Source: QFOX01 sp033763655
GTDB taxonomy: Bacteria > Pseudomonadota > Alphaproteobacteria > Rickettsiales > UBA3002
Assembly: GCA_033763655.1 (NCBI GenBank)
Contig: JANRKD010000026.1
Location: 108,967 to 172,966, forward strand
Length of the DNA: 64,000 bases
Direction of reading: 5' to 3'
In this document: piece by piece, positions 52,044 to 60,923 of the stretch
Layout of the letters: each line of letters opens with the position of its first letter
How positions within the stretch are numbered: the stretch's first letter is position 1
Program-made: the position numbers and the translations under genes
Notes under the pieces: model-generated
What the model saw: the letters and a program-made list of their open reading frames with translations, nothing else
The model's database searches: none
Told to the model about the DNA's origin: nothing

Positions 52044-52298
52044 ATGCCAGCGATGAACGGCATCCACTACATTACGGACTCGAAAGGCAGACAGGTCGGG
52101 GTGCAGATTGACCTGCGCAGGTACGGTGCTTTGTGGGAGGATTTCTGCGATGCCATGCTCGCCCATGCCAGCGACGGCGATGCGCTGATTGATTGGGAAA
52201 CCGCCAAACGCCGGCTCCATGCGGGAGATCAACGCCCGAAACGGGCTGCAAAATCGCCGCCGCAACGGGGAACCCGCGCGAAACTCCCCCGGGAATGA
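52044..52298 (+). CDS. Putative antitoxin of a RelE-type pair
   Basis: 84 residues: MNGIHYITDSKGRQVGVQID opening, a helical middle (LWEDFCDAMLAH) and a basic, low-complexity end. Small acidic-to-basic proteins of this form precede RelE/ParE toxins. The stop overlaps the toxin ATG (ATGA). The start may be 52044 or 52053. Antitoxin role is inferred from the arrangement. Confidence 0.65.
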   Translation: MPAMNGIHYITDSKGRQVGVQIDLRRYGALWEDFCDAMLAHASDGDALIDWETAKRRLHAGDQRPKRAAKSPPQRGTRAKLPRE

Positions 52299-52561
52299 CC
52301 CTCCGTTTTACGGTTCAAATCCGCCGCAGCGCCTTGAAGCAACTGGCCGGGGTACCCGGTGGTTTTCGCATCCGAATTGAAAAGGCGATTGACCGGCTGG
52401 CACAAACCCCTTATCCGCACGGGTGCAGGAAGCTGGCGGGGGAGGATAACCTCTGGCGAATCCGTGTGGGCGACTACCGCGTGATTTATCTGGTGGAGAA
52501 CACCATTCGGATTGTCGAAATTCACGCGATTGGCCACCGTCAGTCCATCTATAAAAACTAA
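52295..52561 (+). CDS. RelE/ParE family toxin
   Basis: 88 residues; FTVQIRRSALKQLAGVP, the PYPHGCRKLAGEDNLWRIRVGDYRVIY core and a terminal IVEIHAIGHRQSIYK match RelE mRNA interferases, including Arg residues in WRIRVGDYR. Translationally coupled to the upstream antitoxin and 11 bp before asd. Confidence 0.88.
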   Translation: MTLRFTVQIRRSALKQLAGVPGGFRIRIEKAIDRLAQTPYPHGCRKLAGEDNLWRIRVGDYRVIYLVENTIRIVEIHAIGHRQSIYKN

Positions 52562-52572
52562 GGTACTGTATC

Positions 52573-53610
52573 ATGAGCTATAAAATTGCAGTGGTCGGGG
52601 CGACAGGAAATGTTGGCCGCGAAATCCTTGAAATTCTGGCGCAGCGCCGCTTCCCCGCGCGCGAAGTGGTGGCGCTGGCCAGCCGCAACTCGGTGGGCAA
52701 GGAAGTCAGCTTCGGCGAGGAAAAAATCCTCACCGTGCAGGCACTCGACGATTACGATTTCACCGGCACGGATATTGCCCTTTTCTCACCCGGTTCGGCG
52801 GTGAGCAAAATCCACGCACCGCGCGCGGCGGCGGCGGGCTGCGTGGTGATCGACAACACCTCGCATTTCCGCATGGAGCAGGATATTCCCCTCGTTGTGC
52901 CCGAAGTAAATGCCCACGCCCTTGCGGATTTCCGCACCCGCAACATCATCGCCAACCCCAATTGCAGCACCATCCAGATGGTGGTGGCCTTGAAACCGCT
53001 GCACGCCATCAACCCCATCAAGCGCGTAGTGGTGAGCACCTACCAATCCGTAAGCGGCGCAGGCAAGGAAGGGATGGACGAGCTGTACGAGCAGACCAAA
53101 GGCCTGTTCGTCCACGATGCAAAAGAGCCGAAAAAATTCCAGAAGCGCATCGCGTTCAACGTCATTCCGCAGATTGATGTCTTCATGGAGGACGGCAAAA
53201 CCAAAGAGGAATGGAAAATGGTCGAGGAGACCAAAAAAATTCTCGATGCCAACATCAAGGTTTCCGCCACCTGCGTGCGCGTACCGGTGTTTGTCGGCCA
53301 CAGCGAATCGGTGAATATCGAGTTCACCCACCCGATGAGCGTTGCGCAGGTCTACGATGCGCTCGAAGGCGCCGAAGGCGTGCTGGTGGTCGATCGCCGC
53401 GAGGCAGGCGGCTACACCACGCCGGTCGAATGCGTCGGCGAGGATGCGACGTTCGTCAGCCGCGTGCGGGTCGATGAAACCGTGCCCCACGGCATCAATC
53501 TGTGGATTGTTTCGGATAATTTACGCAAAGGCGCAGCGCTTAACGCGGTGCAGATCGCCGAAACGCTGGTGCAACAATTCAACCTAAAGCCATACCTTCT
53601 GCCTGCATAG
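52573..53610 (+). CDS. asd: Aspartate-semialdehyde dehydrogenase
   Basis: 345 residues; reduces aspartyl phosphate for lysine, threonine and methionine and supplies diaminopimelate with dapF. AVVGATGNVGREIL, the catalytic cysteine in NPNCSTIQM, and the YQSVSGAGKEG motif are visible. Ends 32 bp inside the convergent NUDIX gene. Confidence 0.97.
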   Translation: MSYKIAVVGATGNVGREILEILAQRRFPAREVVALASRNSVGKEVSFGEEKILTVQALDDYDFTGTDIALFSPGSAVSKIHAPRAAAAGCVVIDNTSHFRMEQDIPLVVPEVNAHALADFRTRNIIANPNCSTIQMVVALKPLHAINPIKRVVVSTYQSVSGAGKEGMDELYEQTKGLFVHDAKEPKKFQKRIAFNVIPQIDVFMEDGKTKEEWKMVEETKKILDANIKVSATCVRVPVFVGHSESVNIEFTHPMSVAQVYDALEGAEGVLVVDRREAGGYTTPVECVGEDATFVSRVRVDETVPHGINLWIVSDNLRKGAALNAVQIAETLVQQFNLKPYLLPA

Positions 53611-54745
53611 GCGAAGTAACCGCTGAAACCCACCCCTTCGGTGGTACAACGGCTCTTCCTTTGGTTGTTCTACCGTGTCCGGCCAGGCTTCTTGCCACCC
53701 GACCACCAGCATTCGCTTCTTTGCAGGCCGCGCGCCAGACAGCATCGGATACAAACGGACTGTAGCCCGCCACCTGCCCGAGGAGCGCCTTGCGGTCGTC
53801 ACGCAGTTCTTTTTGATTCGTCCCCTGCCCGCCAAAAGCGCGGGCATAGTCAGGGTTCTCCTTCATATCCTTAAGCGTTTTGGCGAGAATGTCGCGCGCA
53901 TTTCCCACCATTGCCCCTTCGCTATACCAGAAGAGCGGGCAGTCTTTACCATCGAACTTCAGCACGGCCTTATCACCCTCAACATGGCCCAGATCCACCA
54001 TGCGCTGCTTGATTTTGCCGAATGCCGCCCGCAGTTTTTTATAGCCCTCATCCCGCTCCATTTCCTGACAGAAATGCTGCCAGCGCGCGCGCGTCGCCTG
54101 CCAGTCACCTGCCACCTCAATGCCTTCTGATGCATGTTCCTTCACTTTTTTATCAAACCATCCAGACTTCCAGAGTTCTACCCGTGCATGGTTGCCATCG
54201 GCAGGGATAAAGCCTTGTTTCATCCATGCCAGAAAAACCGGAAAACGCGGAATCAGCGGATGCGCATCGAGATGTTGCTTAGTCGTTTTGCCCTCGCTGT
54301 TCTTGAGGTTTGGAATCCGATCGATTCCCTCCACCCTGACCCCGAACATGACCAGCGATTGCGTTTTCCCCGTGCGCGCGTGGTAGGTGTGCGGATACGG
54401 GCGCGGCGAGAATTTTACTACCGTGACACCGGAAACCGATGGGTTGGTGATGTCGCGCAGCGTTTCGCCCCGTTCCAGTTTGCCGATATTCTCTTCACCG
54501 AGAAATGCCGCTAAATCGAAGCCGGTTTCCTCACCAAATTCACGCAGGGCACCACGCAGCGGCGTTTCTCCTTCATCGATCGAGCCTTTAGGCAGCACCA
54601 GATAGCGCCCGTCTTTGGCAAAGCGTCCTTCATTATACCCCACGAGCAACCGGCGATTTTCAGGCGTGCCCTCATAAAGCATAATGCCCGCTTTTTTGGG
54701 AAGCGATGCGGTACGGTGTTCTGCGAATTTAGAAGGCACAGCCAA
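53579..54745 (-). CDS. NUDIX hydrolase with long C-terminal extension
   Basis: 388 residues. Residues 15-170 form a NUDIX domain; the box at 54-76 keeps the consensus (G-x5-E-x7-REFGEETGF). The following 200 residues (DGNHARVELWKSGWFDKKVK, CPLFWYSEGAMVGNARDIL, DDRKALLGQVAGYSPFVS) are not recognised and end in a Lys/Arg-rich stretch. Substrate unknown. Start is TTG 54745 after AGGG; GTG 54739 is possible. Overlaps asd by 32 bp at the 3' end, and a PHO-box-like site lies upstream. Confidence 0.8.
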   Translation of the reverse strand: MAVPSKFAEHRTASLPKKAGIMLYEGTPENRRLLVGYNEGRFAKDGRYLVLPKGSIDEGETPLRGALREFGEETGFDLAAFLGEENIGKLERGETLRDITNPSVSGVTVVKFSPRPYPHTYHARTGKTQSLVMFGVRVEGIDRIPNLKNSEGKTTKQHLDAHPLIPRFPVFLAWMKQGFIPADGNHARVELWKSGWFDKKVKEHASEGIEVAGDWQATRARWQHFCQEMERDEGYKKLRAAFGKIKQRMVDLGHVEGDKAVLKFDGKDCPLFWYSEGAMVGNARDILAKTLKDMKENPDYARAFGGQGTNQKELRDDRKALLGQVAGYSPFVSDAVWRAACKEANAGGRVARSLAGHGRTTKGRAVVPPKGWVSAVTSPMQAEGMALG

Positions 54746-54818
54746 TGGAACTTACCCTAACTATGTAGCATGCGAAATAACTTACATGAAGCTTAGCTGT
54801 CTGCCCGCCCAAAAGCCC

Positions 54819-54836
54819 GTGACAGTTTCGTGACAA
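54819..54836 (-). promoter_or_regulatory. PHO-box-like site upstream of the NUDIX gene (site 4)
   Basis: TTGTCACGAAACTGTCAC on the minus strand, preceded by a third unit CTGTCGCGCAA in 11-bp register. It points toward the NUDIX gene. Unlike the other sites, no good -10 is seen at 10 or 21 bp, so promoter status is weaker. Confidence 0.45.
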
Positions 54837-54892
54837 TTGCGCGACAGAAAGGCGCAGCAACAGCACCACGGACACACCCCCATGGGCATGGT

Positions 54893-54921
54893 TTGACAAA
54901 CCGTAAGGCCGGGGGCATAAA
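54893..54921 (+). promoter_or_regulatory. sdhCDA promoter
   Basis: TTGACA (54893-54898), 17-bp spacer, CATAAA (54916-54921), about 32 bp before the sdhC ATG. The -35 is perfect consensus. Confidence 0.65.
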
Positions 54922-54952
54922 TAGCGCAACCCCCACCCAGCGAGAGCGTCCT

Positions 54953-55351
54953 ATGAGCAGCATTTACAAAAACCGTCCGCTATCGCCGCATCTGGGCATC
55001 TACCGCTGGCAGATGTCGAACGCGCTTTCGATTCTGCACCGGGTGACGGGCTTTGGCCTCACCCTTGGGCTGATTCCCCTTGCCCTGTGGCTGTGGGGCG
55101 CGGCCTATGACCCGGCCCTGTTCGAGGCGCTGCGCGGCGCGTTTGGCAGCGTTGTGGGTGAACTGTTCCTCTTTGGCTGGACGTTGGCTTTTTACTACCA
55201 TCTGGGCAATGGCATCCGCCATTTGAACTGGGATCTTGGCCGGGGCTTCAGCCTGCCCGACATGCTGGCCTCAGGGCAGGTAGTGCTGGCCTTTGCCGTT
55301 TCGGCGACCGTTTTTACCTGGGCGTATGTCGTCCGCATGGGAGGGATTTAA
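54953..55351 (+). CDS. sdhC: Succinate dehydrogenase cytochrome b556 subunit
   Basis: 132 residues, three transmembrane helices. RPLSPHLGIYRWQMSNALSI and LHRVTG motifs, and heme-ligand histidine in YYHLGNGIRHLNWD. Membrane anchor of complex II. ATG 54953 chosen; the upstream frame carries no signal. Confidence 0.96.
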   Translation: MSSIYKNRPLSPHLGIYRWQMSNALSILHRVTGFGLTLGLIPLALWLWGAAYDPALFEALRGAFGSVVGELFLFGWTLAFYYHLGNGIRHLNWDLGRGFSLPDMLASGQVVLAFAVSATVFTWAYVVRMGGI

Positions 55352-55352
55352 G

Positions 55353-55748
55353 ATGGCGCACACTTCCTTACGTACCCCCATTAAACGCGCACGTGGCCTT
55401 GGCTCGGCGCATGCGGGCACACAGCATTTCTGGCTGCAACGGGTAAGCGCCCTCGCCCTGCTGCCGCTTTCGCTGTGGTTTGTGGTCGCCCTTGTCACCC
55501 GCCTGATTCATGCGGATGCGAGCAGCCTCAGCCAATGGCTGCACCAACCGTTGGTGGCACTGGCGATGGCCGCTTTTGTCGTCGCGCTGTTCGCCCACGC
55601 CCGGCTTGGCGTGCAGACCATCCTTGAGGATTATATCCACTCGGAAGTCCGAAAAATCTTCGCCTTGCTGACGCTGAACGTACTTGTTATCGGCCTCGGT
55701 GCGGCTTCGCTTATGGCGATTTTCCACCTGCACGCTACGGCACTTTAA
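55353..55748 (+). CDS. sdhD: Succinate dehydrogenase membrane anchor subunit
   Basis: 131 residues with three transmembrane segments; GTQHFWLQRVSALALLPL and AHARLGVQTILEDYIH include the quinone/heme region. Starts 1 bp after sdhC. Confidence 0.94.
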   Translation: MAHTSLRTPIKRARGLGSAHAGTQHFWLQRVSALALLPLSLWFVVALVTRLIHADASSLSQWLHQPLVALAMAAFVVALFAHARLGVQTILEDYIHSEVRKIFALLTLNVLVIGLGAASLMAIFHLHATAL

Positions 55749-55787
55749 ATTCTCCATTCGACCTTCGCTTTTTTGATAGGACTCCCC

Positions 55788-57623
55788 ATGGCTGACGCTC
55801 CCAAAATCGACAAATCCATCCCCACCATTCAGGGGCGTGCCTATCCCATCACCGACCATTACTACGACGTCATTGTCGTTGGGGCAGGCGGTGCGGGCCT
55901 GCGCGCGACCTTCGGCATGGCCGAGCAAGGCCTGTCCACCGCCTGCCTGACCAAAGTCTTCCCCACCCGCTCGCACACAGTGGCGGCACAGGGCGGCATT
56001 TCGGCGGCGCTGGGCAATATGGGGCCGGATGACTGGCGCCGGCATTTTTACGACACCATCAAAGGCGCGGACTGGCTCGGCGACCAGGACGCCATCGAGT
56101 ACATGTGCAAAAACGCACCCGAGGCCATCATCGAGCTGGAGCATTACGGCGTGCCATTCTCGCGCACGGCGGATGGGAAAATCTACCAGCGCCCGTTCGG
56201 CGGCATGACCACGGATTACGGCAATGGCCCCGCCGCGCAGCGTACCTGCGCCGCCGCCGACCGCACCGGTCACGCCATTCTGCACACGCTCTACACGCAG
56301 GCACTGCGCCACAAGGCCAAGTTTTTCGTCGAATTCTTCGCCCTCGATTTGTTGATGACCGACGACGGCGAATGCCGTGGCGTGCTGGCCTGGAACCTTG
56401 ATGACGGCTCGCTGCACCGCTTCTGGGGCCAGCAAACCCTGCTCGCCACCGGCGGCTATGGCCGCGCCTATTTCTCTGCCACCTCGGCGCATACCTGCAC
56501 CGGCGACGGCGGCGGCATGGCGCTGCGCGCAGGCGTTGCGCTACAGGATATGGAGTTTGTGCAATTCCACCCCACCGGGATTTACGGTGCAGGCTGCCTG
56601 ATTACCGAAGGCGCGCGCGGCGAAGGCGGCTACCTCGTCAACAGCAAGGGTGAACGCTTCATGGAGCGTTATGCCCCCAGCGCCAAGGATCTGGCCAGCC
56701 GCGACGTCGTCAGTCGCGCCATCACGATGGAAATCCGTGAAGGCCGCGGCGTCGGCCCCGAGTCCGACCATATCTTCCTGCATCTCGACCATCTCGACGC
56801 CTCGGTGCTGCATGCGCGCCTGCCGGGGATTTCCGAAACCGCAAAAGTGTTCGCCGGGGTTGATGTCACCAAGGCGCCGATTCCGGTGCTGCCAACCGTG
56901 CATTACAACATGGGCGGCATCCCGACCAATTACCACGGCGAAGTCGTCACCCTCAAAAACGGCAACCCCGATACGGTCGTACCGGGCCTGATGGCGATTG
57001 GCGAAGCCGCCTGCGTTTCGGTGCATGGCGCCAACCGTCTGGGCAGCAACTCGCTGCTCGATCTGGTGGTGTTTGGCCGCGCTGCCGCCCACCGCGCACG
57101 CGACACCGTGAAAAAGGGTGCGAAACTTGCCCCAGCCCCCGCCCATGCGACGGAAAAAGCGCTCACCCGCTTCGACCGCGTGCGTTACGCCGACGGCGCC
57201 TCCCCCACCGCCACCATCCGTCGCAACATGCAGCGCACCATGCAGAATCACGCGGCGGTCTTCCGCACGCAGGAGGTGCTGAGCGAAGGCGTGAAGAAAA
57301 TGAAGCAGGTCTATGACTCGTATGGCGATTTGAAGGTTTCCGATCAGGGGCTGGTTTTTAACACCGATCTGGTCGAGGCGCTCGAACTTGATAACCTGCG
57401 CGCTCAGGCGCTGGTGACCATTACCTCCGCCGAGAACCGCAAGGAATCACGCGGGGCGCACGCGCGCGAGGATTTCCCCGATCGCGACGACGCCCAATGG
57501 ATGAAGCACAGCATCTGCTGGCTGGATGATGCGGGTGGCACAAAACTCGACTACCGCCCGGTGCATACCAGCCCCCTGACGGACGACGTCGCCGCCGTGC
57601 CGCCGAAAAAACGGGTGTATTGA
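55788..57623 (+). CDS. sdhA: Succinate dehydrogenase flavoprotein subunit
   Basis: 611 residues. FAD-binding VVGAGGAGLRATFGMAEQG, the flavinylated histidine in RSHTVAAQGGI, and substrate motifs (QFHPTGIYGAG, HGANRLGSNSLLDL) are intact. Oxidises succinate in the TCA cycle. ATG 55788 follows AGGA. The stop overlaps the MntA ATG by one base; sdhB is displaced 1.45 kb downstream. Confidence 0.97.
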   Translation: MADAPKIDKSIPTIQGRAYPITDHYYDVIVVGAGGAGLRATFGMAEQGLSTACLTKVFPTRSHTVAAQGGISAALGNMGPDDWRRHFYDTIKGADWLGDQDAIEYMCKNAPEAIIELEHYGVPFSRTADGKIYQRPFGGMTTDYGNGPAAQRTCAAADRTGHAILHTLYTQALRHKAKFFVEFFALDLLMTDDGECRGVLAWNLDDGSLHRFWGQQTLLATGGYGRAYFSATSAHTCTGDGGGMALRAGVALQDMEFVQFHPTGIYGAGCLITEGARGEGGYLVNSKGERFMERYAPSAKDLASRDVVSRAITMEIREGRGVGPESDHIFLHLDHLDASVLHARLPGISETAKVFAGVDVTKAPIPVLPTVHYNMGGIPTNYHGEVVTLKNGNPDTVVPGLMAIGEAACVSVHGANRLGSNSLLDLVVFGRAAAHRARDTVKKGAKLAPAPAHATEKALTRFDRVRYADGASPTATIRRNMQRTMQNHAAVFRTQEVLSEGVKKMKQVYDSYGDLKVSDQGLVFNTDLVEALELDNLRAQALVTITSAENRKESRGAHAREDFPDRDDAQWMKHSICWLDDAGGTKLDYRPVHTSPLTDDVAAVPPKKRVY

Positions 57624-57907
57624 TGAACCTCACCCAACTGCGCGCACTCAAACCCCAAATCCTTGCCATCGCGGCGGAGCATGGCGTGGGCAATGTGCGC
57701 GTGTTTGGCTCCGTCGCGCGCGGCGAGGCGGATGAGACAAGCGATGTGGATTTTCTGGTGACGGTGGAAAAACCGATGGGATGGGATTTTTATTCGATTG
57801 AGCCAAGGTTAGAAGAGCTGATTGGCTGCGAAGTTGATGTGATTACCGATAAATCCATCCACCCACGCCTGCGTGACCATATCTTGTCGGAGGCGACGCC
57901 TCTATGA
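57623..57907 (+). CDS. mntA: MntA-like nucleotidyltransferase antitoxin
   Basis: 94 residues; minimal nucleotidyltransferase with FGSVARGEADETSDVDF (Gly29-Ser30, Asp41, Asp43) and a third acidic residue in EVDVI (Asp72). In MntA-HepT systems this enzyme AMPylates the toxin. The stop overlaps the HepT ATG (ATGA). Translationally linked to sdhA by TGATG. Confidence 0.88.
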   Translation: MNLTQLRALKPQILAIAAEHGVGNVRVFGSVARGEADETSDVDFLVTVEKPMGWDFYSIEPRLEELIGCEVDVITDKSIHPRLRDHILSEATPL

Positions 57908-58242
57908 AGGATATAAACGCAGGAAACCTGTTCCACCTCGGCAATATGCTGGACGCGATGGATGCCATTGAAGAGCGTCTGATGCTGGGTTTTTCAGAGG
58001 AAGTAGTCAAAGAGTCGACGGTCTTTCATCTGATGACCATTGGCGAGGCTGTCACCAAGCTGTCCGACGACCTAAAAAACCGTTACCCGGATATACCGTG
58101 GCAAAAAATTGCAGGCCTGCGCCACAAAATCGTTCATGAGTATTATCGCATTGATTACGATCAGGTGGAAACCATCGTGTACGGGCAATTGCCGCATCTG
58201 CACAAACAAATCGAGTCTATCATCGCGGAGATTTCCGCATGA
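57904..58242 (+). CDS. hepT: HepT-like HEPN toxin (DUF86)
   Basis: 112 residues, helical HEPN fold with the RX4HXY motif as R73-HKIV-H78-E-Y80, the RNase/AMPylation site of HepT. IGEAVTKLSDDLKNRYPDIPW is a family hallmark. Overlaps the next gene by 4 bp, so the pair is embedded in the sdh transcript. Confidence 0.9.
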   Translation: MKDINAGNLFHLGNMLDAMDAIEERLMLGFSEEVVKESTVFHLMTIGEAVTKLSDDLKNRYPDIPWQKIAGLRHKIVHEYYRIDYDQVETIVYGQLPHLHKQIESIIAEISA

Positions 58243-59066
58243 CCCTCGCCCAACTCCTCACCCTCACGGCGCTCCTCACCCTTACCGCCTGCGCAACGCC
58301 GACGACCAGCAACCCCGGTGTCACTCGCGAGGAGCTGGCGATCGAAGCGCAGGCGCAGGAAGCCGCCGCCAAGCAGGCGCCCATCCGCTTTAACGACAAG
58401 AAAAATTACGGCCACCGGCAGGTGGAGGCGCTCGCAGGTCGCCTCACGCCGATTGCTGCGCGCGTTTCGAAAGCGGCGGGCAGCCTCTGCCGCGACCTTG
58501 GCCGTGACGCGGCGGAGTGTCATTTCAAAGTCATCCTCAACCCGCACGAGCACGGACTCAACGCCCATGCTGACGGGCAGGACGTGGTGATTTACCCCGC
58601 CATGGTCGATTTCACGAAAAACGACCACCAGCTCGGCTTTGTGATTGCGCATGAATTCGCGCATAACATCATGCGGCATATCGAGGCGCAGGAACGCAAC
58701 GTCACCCTCGGCACGCTGGTCGGCGCGGTGGCGGATGCGGCGGCCGGGGCCGCCGGGGCTAATACGCAGGGCATCTTCGGCAAGGTCGGCAGCCAGCAGG
58801 GAATGCTGCGCTACTCCTCGGCCTTCGAGGCCGAGGCGGATTATGTCGGCCTCTACATCCTCGCGCGCGCAGGTTTTGCGATTGAACAGGCGCCCGATTT
58901 CTGGCGCATCATGTCGCAGGCCGAGCCCGACAGCATCTATATCGCGCAGAGCCATCCGACCAACCCGGCGCGCACCATCGCCATGGGCAAAACCATCGCC
59001 GAAATCCGCGCCAAACAACGCGCGCACCTGCCTCTCATTCCCAACATCCGCACCCCAGAAGCATAG
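58239..59066 (+). CDS. M48-family metallopeptidase lipoprotein
   Basis: 275 residues. Lipobox LTLTACAT near residue 18, then a zinc peptidase domain with HEFAH at about 138-142 and the third ligand in AFEAEADYVG. Members act in envelope protein quality control. HPTNPARTIAM near the end is typical. ATGA overlap with hepT and an 8-bp gap to sdhB imply one transcript. Confidence 0.9.
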   Translation: MTLAQLLTLTALLTLTACATPTTSNPGVTREELAIEAQAQEAAAKQAPIRFNDKKNYGHRQVEALAGRLTPIAARVSKAAGSLCRDLGRDAAECHFKVILNPHEHGLNAHADGQDVVIYPAMVDFTKNDHQLGFVIAHEFAHNIMRHIEAQERNVTLGTLVGAVADAAAGAAGANTQGIFGKVGSQQGMLRYSSAFEAEADYVGLYILARAGFAIEQAPDFWRIMSQAEPDSIYIAQSHPTNPARTIAMGKTIAEIRAKQRAHLPLIPNIRTPEA

Positions 59067-59074
59067 GAGCTTTT

Positions 59075-59878
59075 ATGGCTGAGTTTTCCCTCCCCAAAAA
59101 TTCGAAACTCTCGAAAGACGGCAACCATTTCGACGCGCCCGAAGGCGCCACGCGGGTCAAGGTGTTCAACATCTACCGCTACGACCCGGAGGATGTCGGC
59201 AGCGACGGCAAGCCGAAAAATCCGCGCGTGGACCGCTTCGAGGTCGATCTCGATAAATGCGCACCGATGGTGCTCGACGCGCTGATTAAAATGAAGGACG
59301 AGCAGGACCCCTCCCTCACTTTCCGCCGCTCCTGCCGCGAGGGTATCTGCGGCTCCTGCGCCATGAATATCGACGGCACCAACACGCTGGCCTGCACCAA
59401 ATCCATCGCCGACGTGAAGGGTGAGGTCAATATCTACCCGCTGCCGCATATGAAGGTGGTAAAGGACCTCGTGCCCGACATGACCCATTTCTACGCGCAG
59501 TATGAATCCATCGAGCCGTGGCTTAAGGCCGACTCCGCCGCACCTTCAGGCACCGAGCGCCTGCAATCGCCCGAAGACCGCGAAAAGCTCGATGGGCTGT
59601 ACGAATGCATCCTGTGCGCCTGCTGCACCACCTCCTGCCCAAGCTATTGGTGGAACCATGAGCGCTATCTCGGCCCGGCCATTTTGCTGCATGCCTACCG
59701 CTGGATTATCGACAGCCGCGACGAAGCGACAGGTAACCGGCTGGATGAGCTTGAGGATCCCTTCAAACTCTACCGCTGCCACACCATCATGAACTGCGCC
59801 AAGGCGTGCCCCAAGGGCCTCAACCCCGCCAAGGCCATCGCCGAAATCAAAAAACTGATGGTCAGCCGCACGGTTTAA
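59075..59878 (+). CDS. sdhB: Succinate dehydrogenase iron-sulfur subunit
   Basis: 267 residues. 2Fe-2S cysteines in CREGICGSCAMN...C, 4Fe-4S CILCACCTTSCPS and 3Fe-4S CHTIMNCAKACPKGLNP. Transfers electrons from SdhA to quinone. Last gene of the sdh cluster. Confidence 0.97.
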   Translation: MAEFSLPKNSKLSKDGNHFDAPEGATRVKVFNIYRYDPEDVGSDGKPKNPRVDRFEVDLDKCAPMVLDALIKMKDEQDPSLTFRRSCREGICGSCAMNIDGTNTLACTKSIADVKGEVNIYPLPHMKVVKDLVPDMTHFYAQYESIEPWLKADSAAPSGTERLQSPEDREKLDGLYECILCACCTTSCPSYWWNHERYLGPAILLHAYRWIIDSRDEATGNRLDELEDPFKLYRCHTIMNCAKACPKGLNPAKAIAEIKKLMVSRTV

Positions 59879-59957
59879 GGAGTCGCGCGGGTTGTGGCCG
59901 TGCCGCCGCGCCGCGCAACAGATTGCATGCCGGGGTTTGTTAACCCTCTCTTTAGCT

Positions 59958-59986
59958 TTGGCTGTTAAGCTGATTGGGCGTATAGA
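59958..59986 (+). promoter_or_regulatory. Putative promoter of the prepilin gene
   Basis: TTGGCT (59958-59963), 17-bp spacer, TATAGA (59981-59986), about 37 bp before ATG 60024. Confidence 0.5.
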
Positions 59987-60023
59987 ATAACATCGCTACG
60001 TCCAACCATTTGGGGGAACCGCC

Positions 60024-60830
60024 ATGAAAACCAGCATCCACACCGCACGGCAAGCCCGCACACAGGCATTTTCACTGGTCGAACTCTCGATTGTGCTGGT
60101 GATTCTCGGTCTGCTGGTTGGCGGGGTGCTCTCGGGGCAGTCCCTCATCCGCGCCGCCGAGCTACGCTCGGTCAACACCGAGTATCAGCGCTACGCCACG
60201 GCAATTGGCACCTTCCGCGACAAATACTTCGCCCTGCCCGGCGACATGAACAACGCCAGCAGCTTCTGGACCACCGCAGGCAATGGTGATGGTGACGGCG
60301 TTATCGAAAACCACGGCACCGCCGCCAACAACGAGATTTCCCTGTTCTGGATTCATCTGGCCAACGCCAGCCTGGTCGAAGGTTCCTACACCAATGTCGG
60401 CGGCACCGCGATGACGCCCGCCACCCACAATCCGCGCGCCAAACTCAACGGCGCGGGCTGGAACATCGCCGGGCTTGGCACCGTCGCCGTGACAGGGGTC
60501 GCCTCACCCGGCACGGGGGTCACGGCACCTGCCGCTTCGACCTTTTACGCCAACAGCTATGGCAACGCCTTCGTCTTTGGCGCAGGCACCGATGCTCTCC
60601 TGCCAACAGGCGTGCTGCGCTCGGAAGAGGCGTGGAACATCGACACCAAGATGGATGACGGCAAGCCCGATAGCGGCACCGTCACCACACTCGAAAGTCA
60701 GGGGAGCGCCACGGCTGGCGCGGGCTGCGGCAACCTTGCCACCAGCGTTGCCGCCATGGCCGCGTCGTCTTACGACCTGACCAACAGTTCGGTTTCGGCC
60801 TGTTCGCTGGTCTTTAAAAGCGGCTTTTAG
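60024..60830 (+). CDS. Prepilin-like protein with N-terminal methylation motif
   Basis: 268 residues. A short basic leader is followed by A15|FSLVELSIVLVILGLLVGG, with Glu at +5 of the predicted prepilin peptidase site (Ala instead of Gly at -1). The body has FRDKYFALPGDMNNASSFW, a motif of pseudopilin-like proteins, and a few C-terminal cysteines. No other pilus genes adjoin it. Could be a minor or type II-like pseudopilin. Confidence 0.82.
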   Translation: MKTSIHTARQARTQAFSLVELSIVLVILGLLVGGVLSGQSLIRAAELRSVNTEYQRYATAIGTFRDKYFALPGDMNNASSFWTTAGNGDGDGVIENHGTAANNEISLFWIHLANASLVEGSYTNVGGTAMTPATHNPRAKLNGAGWNIAGLGTVAVTGVASPGTGVTAPAASTFYANSYGNAFVFGAGTDALLPTGVLRSEEAWNIDTKMDDGKPDSGTVTTLESQGSATAGAGCGNLATSVAAMAASSYDLTNSSVSACSLVFKSGF

Positions 60831-60923
60831 GCGTCGCCTCTCAACGGGTGCTCACAATGATGTAGCCTGACCGGTCAGGCGTGCCGTGCCATGCGCGGGA
60901 GCACCGACCATCGCCCCGGAATT

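Noticed and set aside
52300..52330. tRNA T-loop-like GGTTCAAATCC
   Set aside because: Lies inside the toxin gene; no acceptor or anticodon stem can be built around it.
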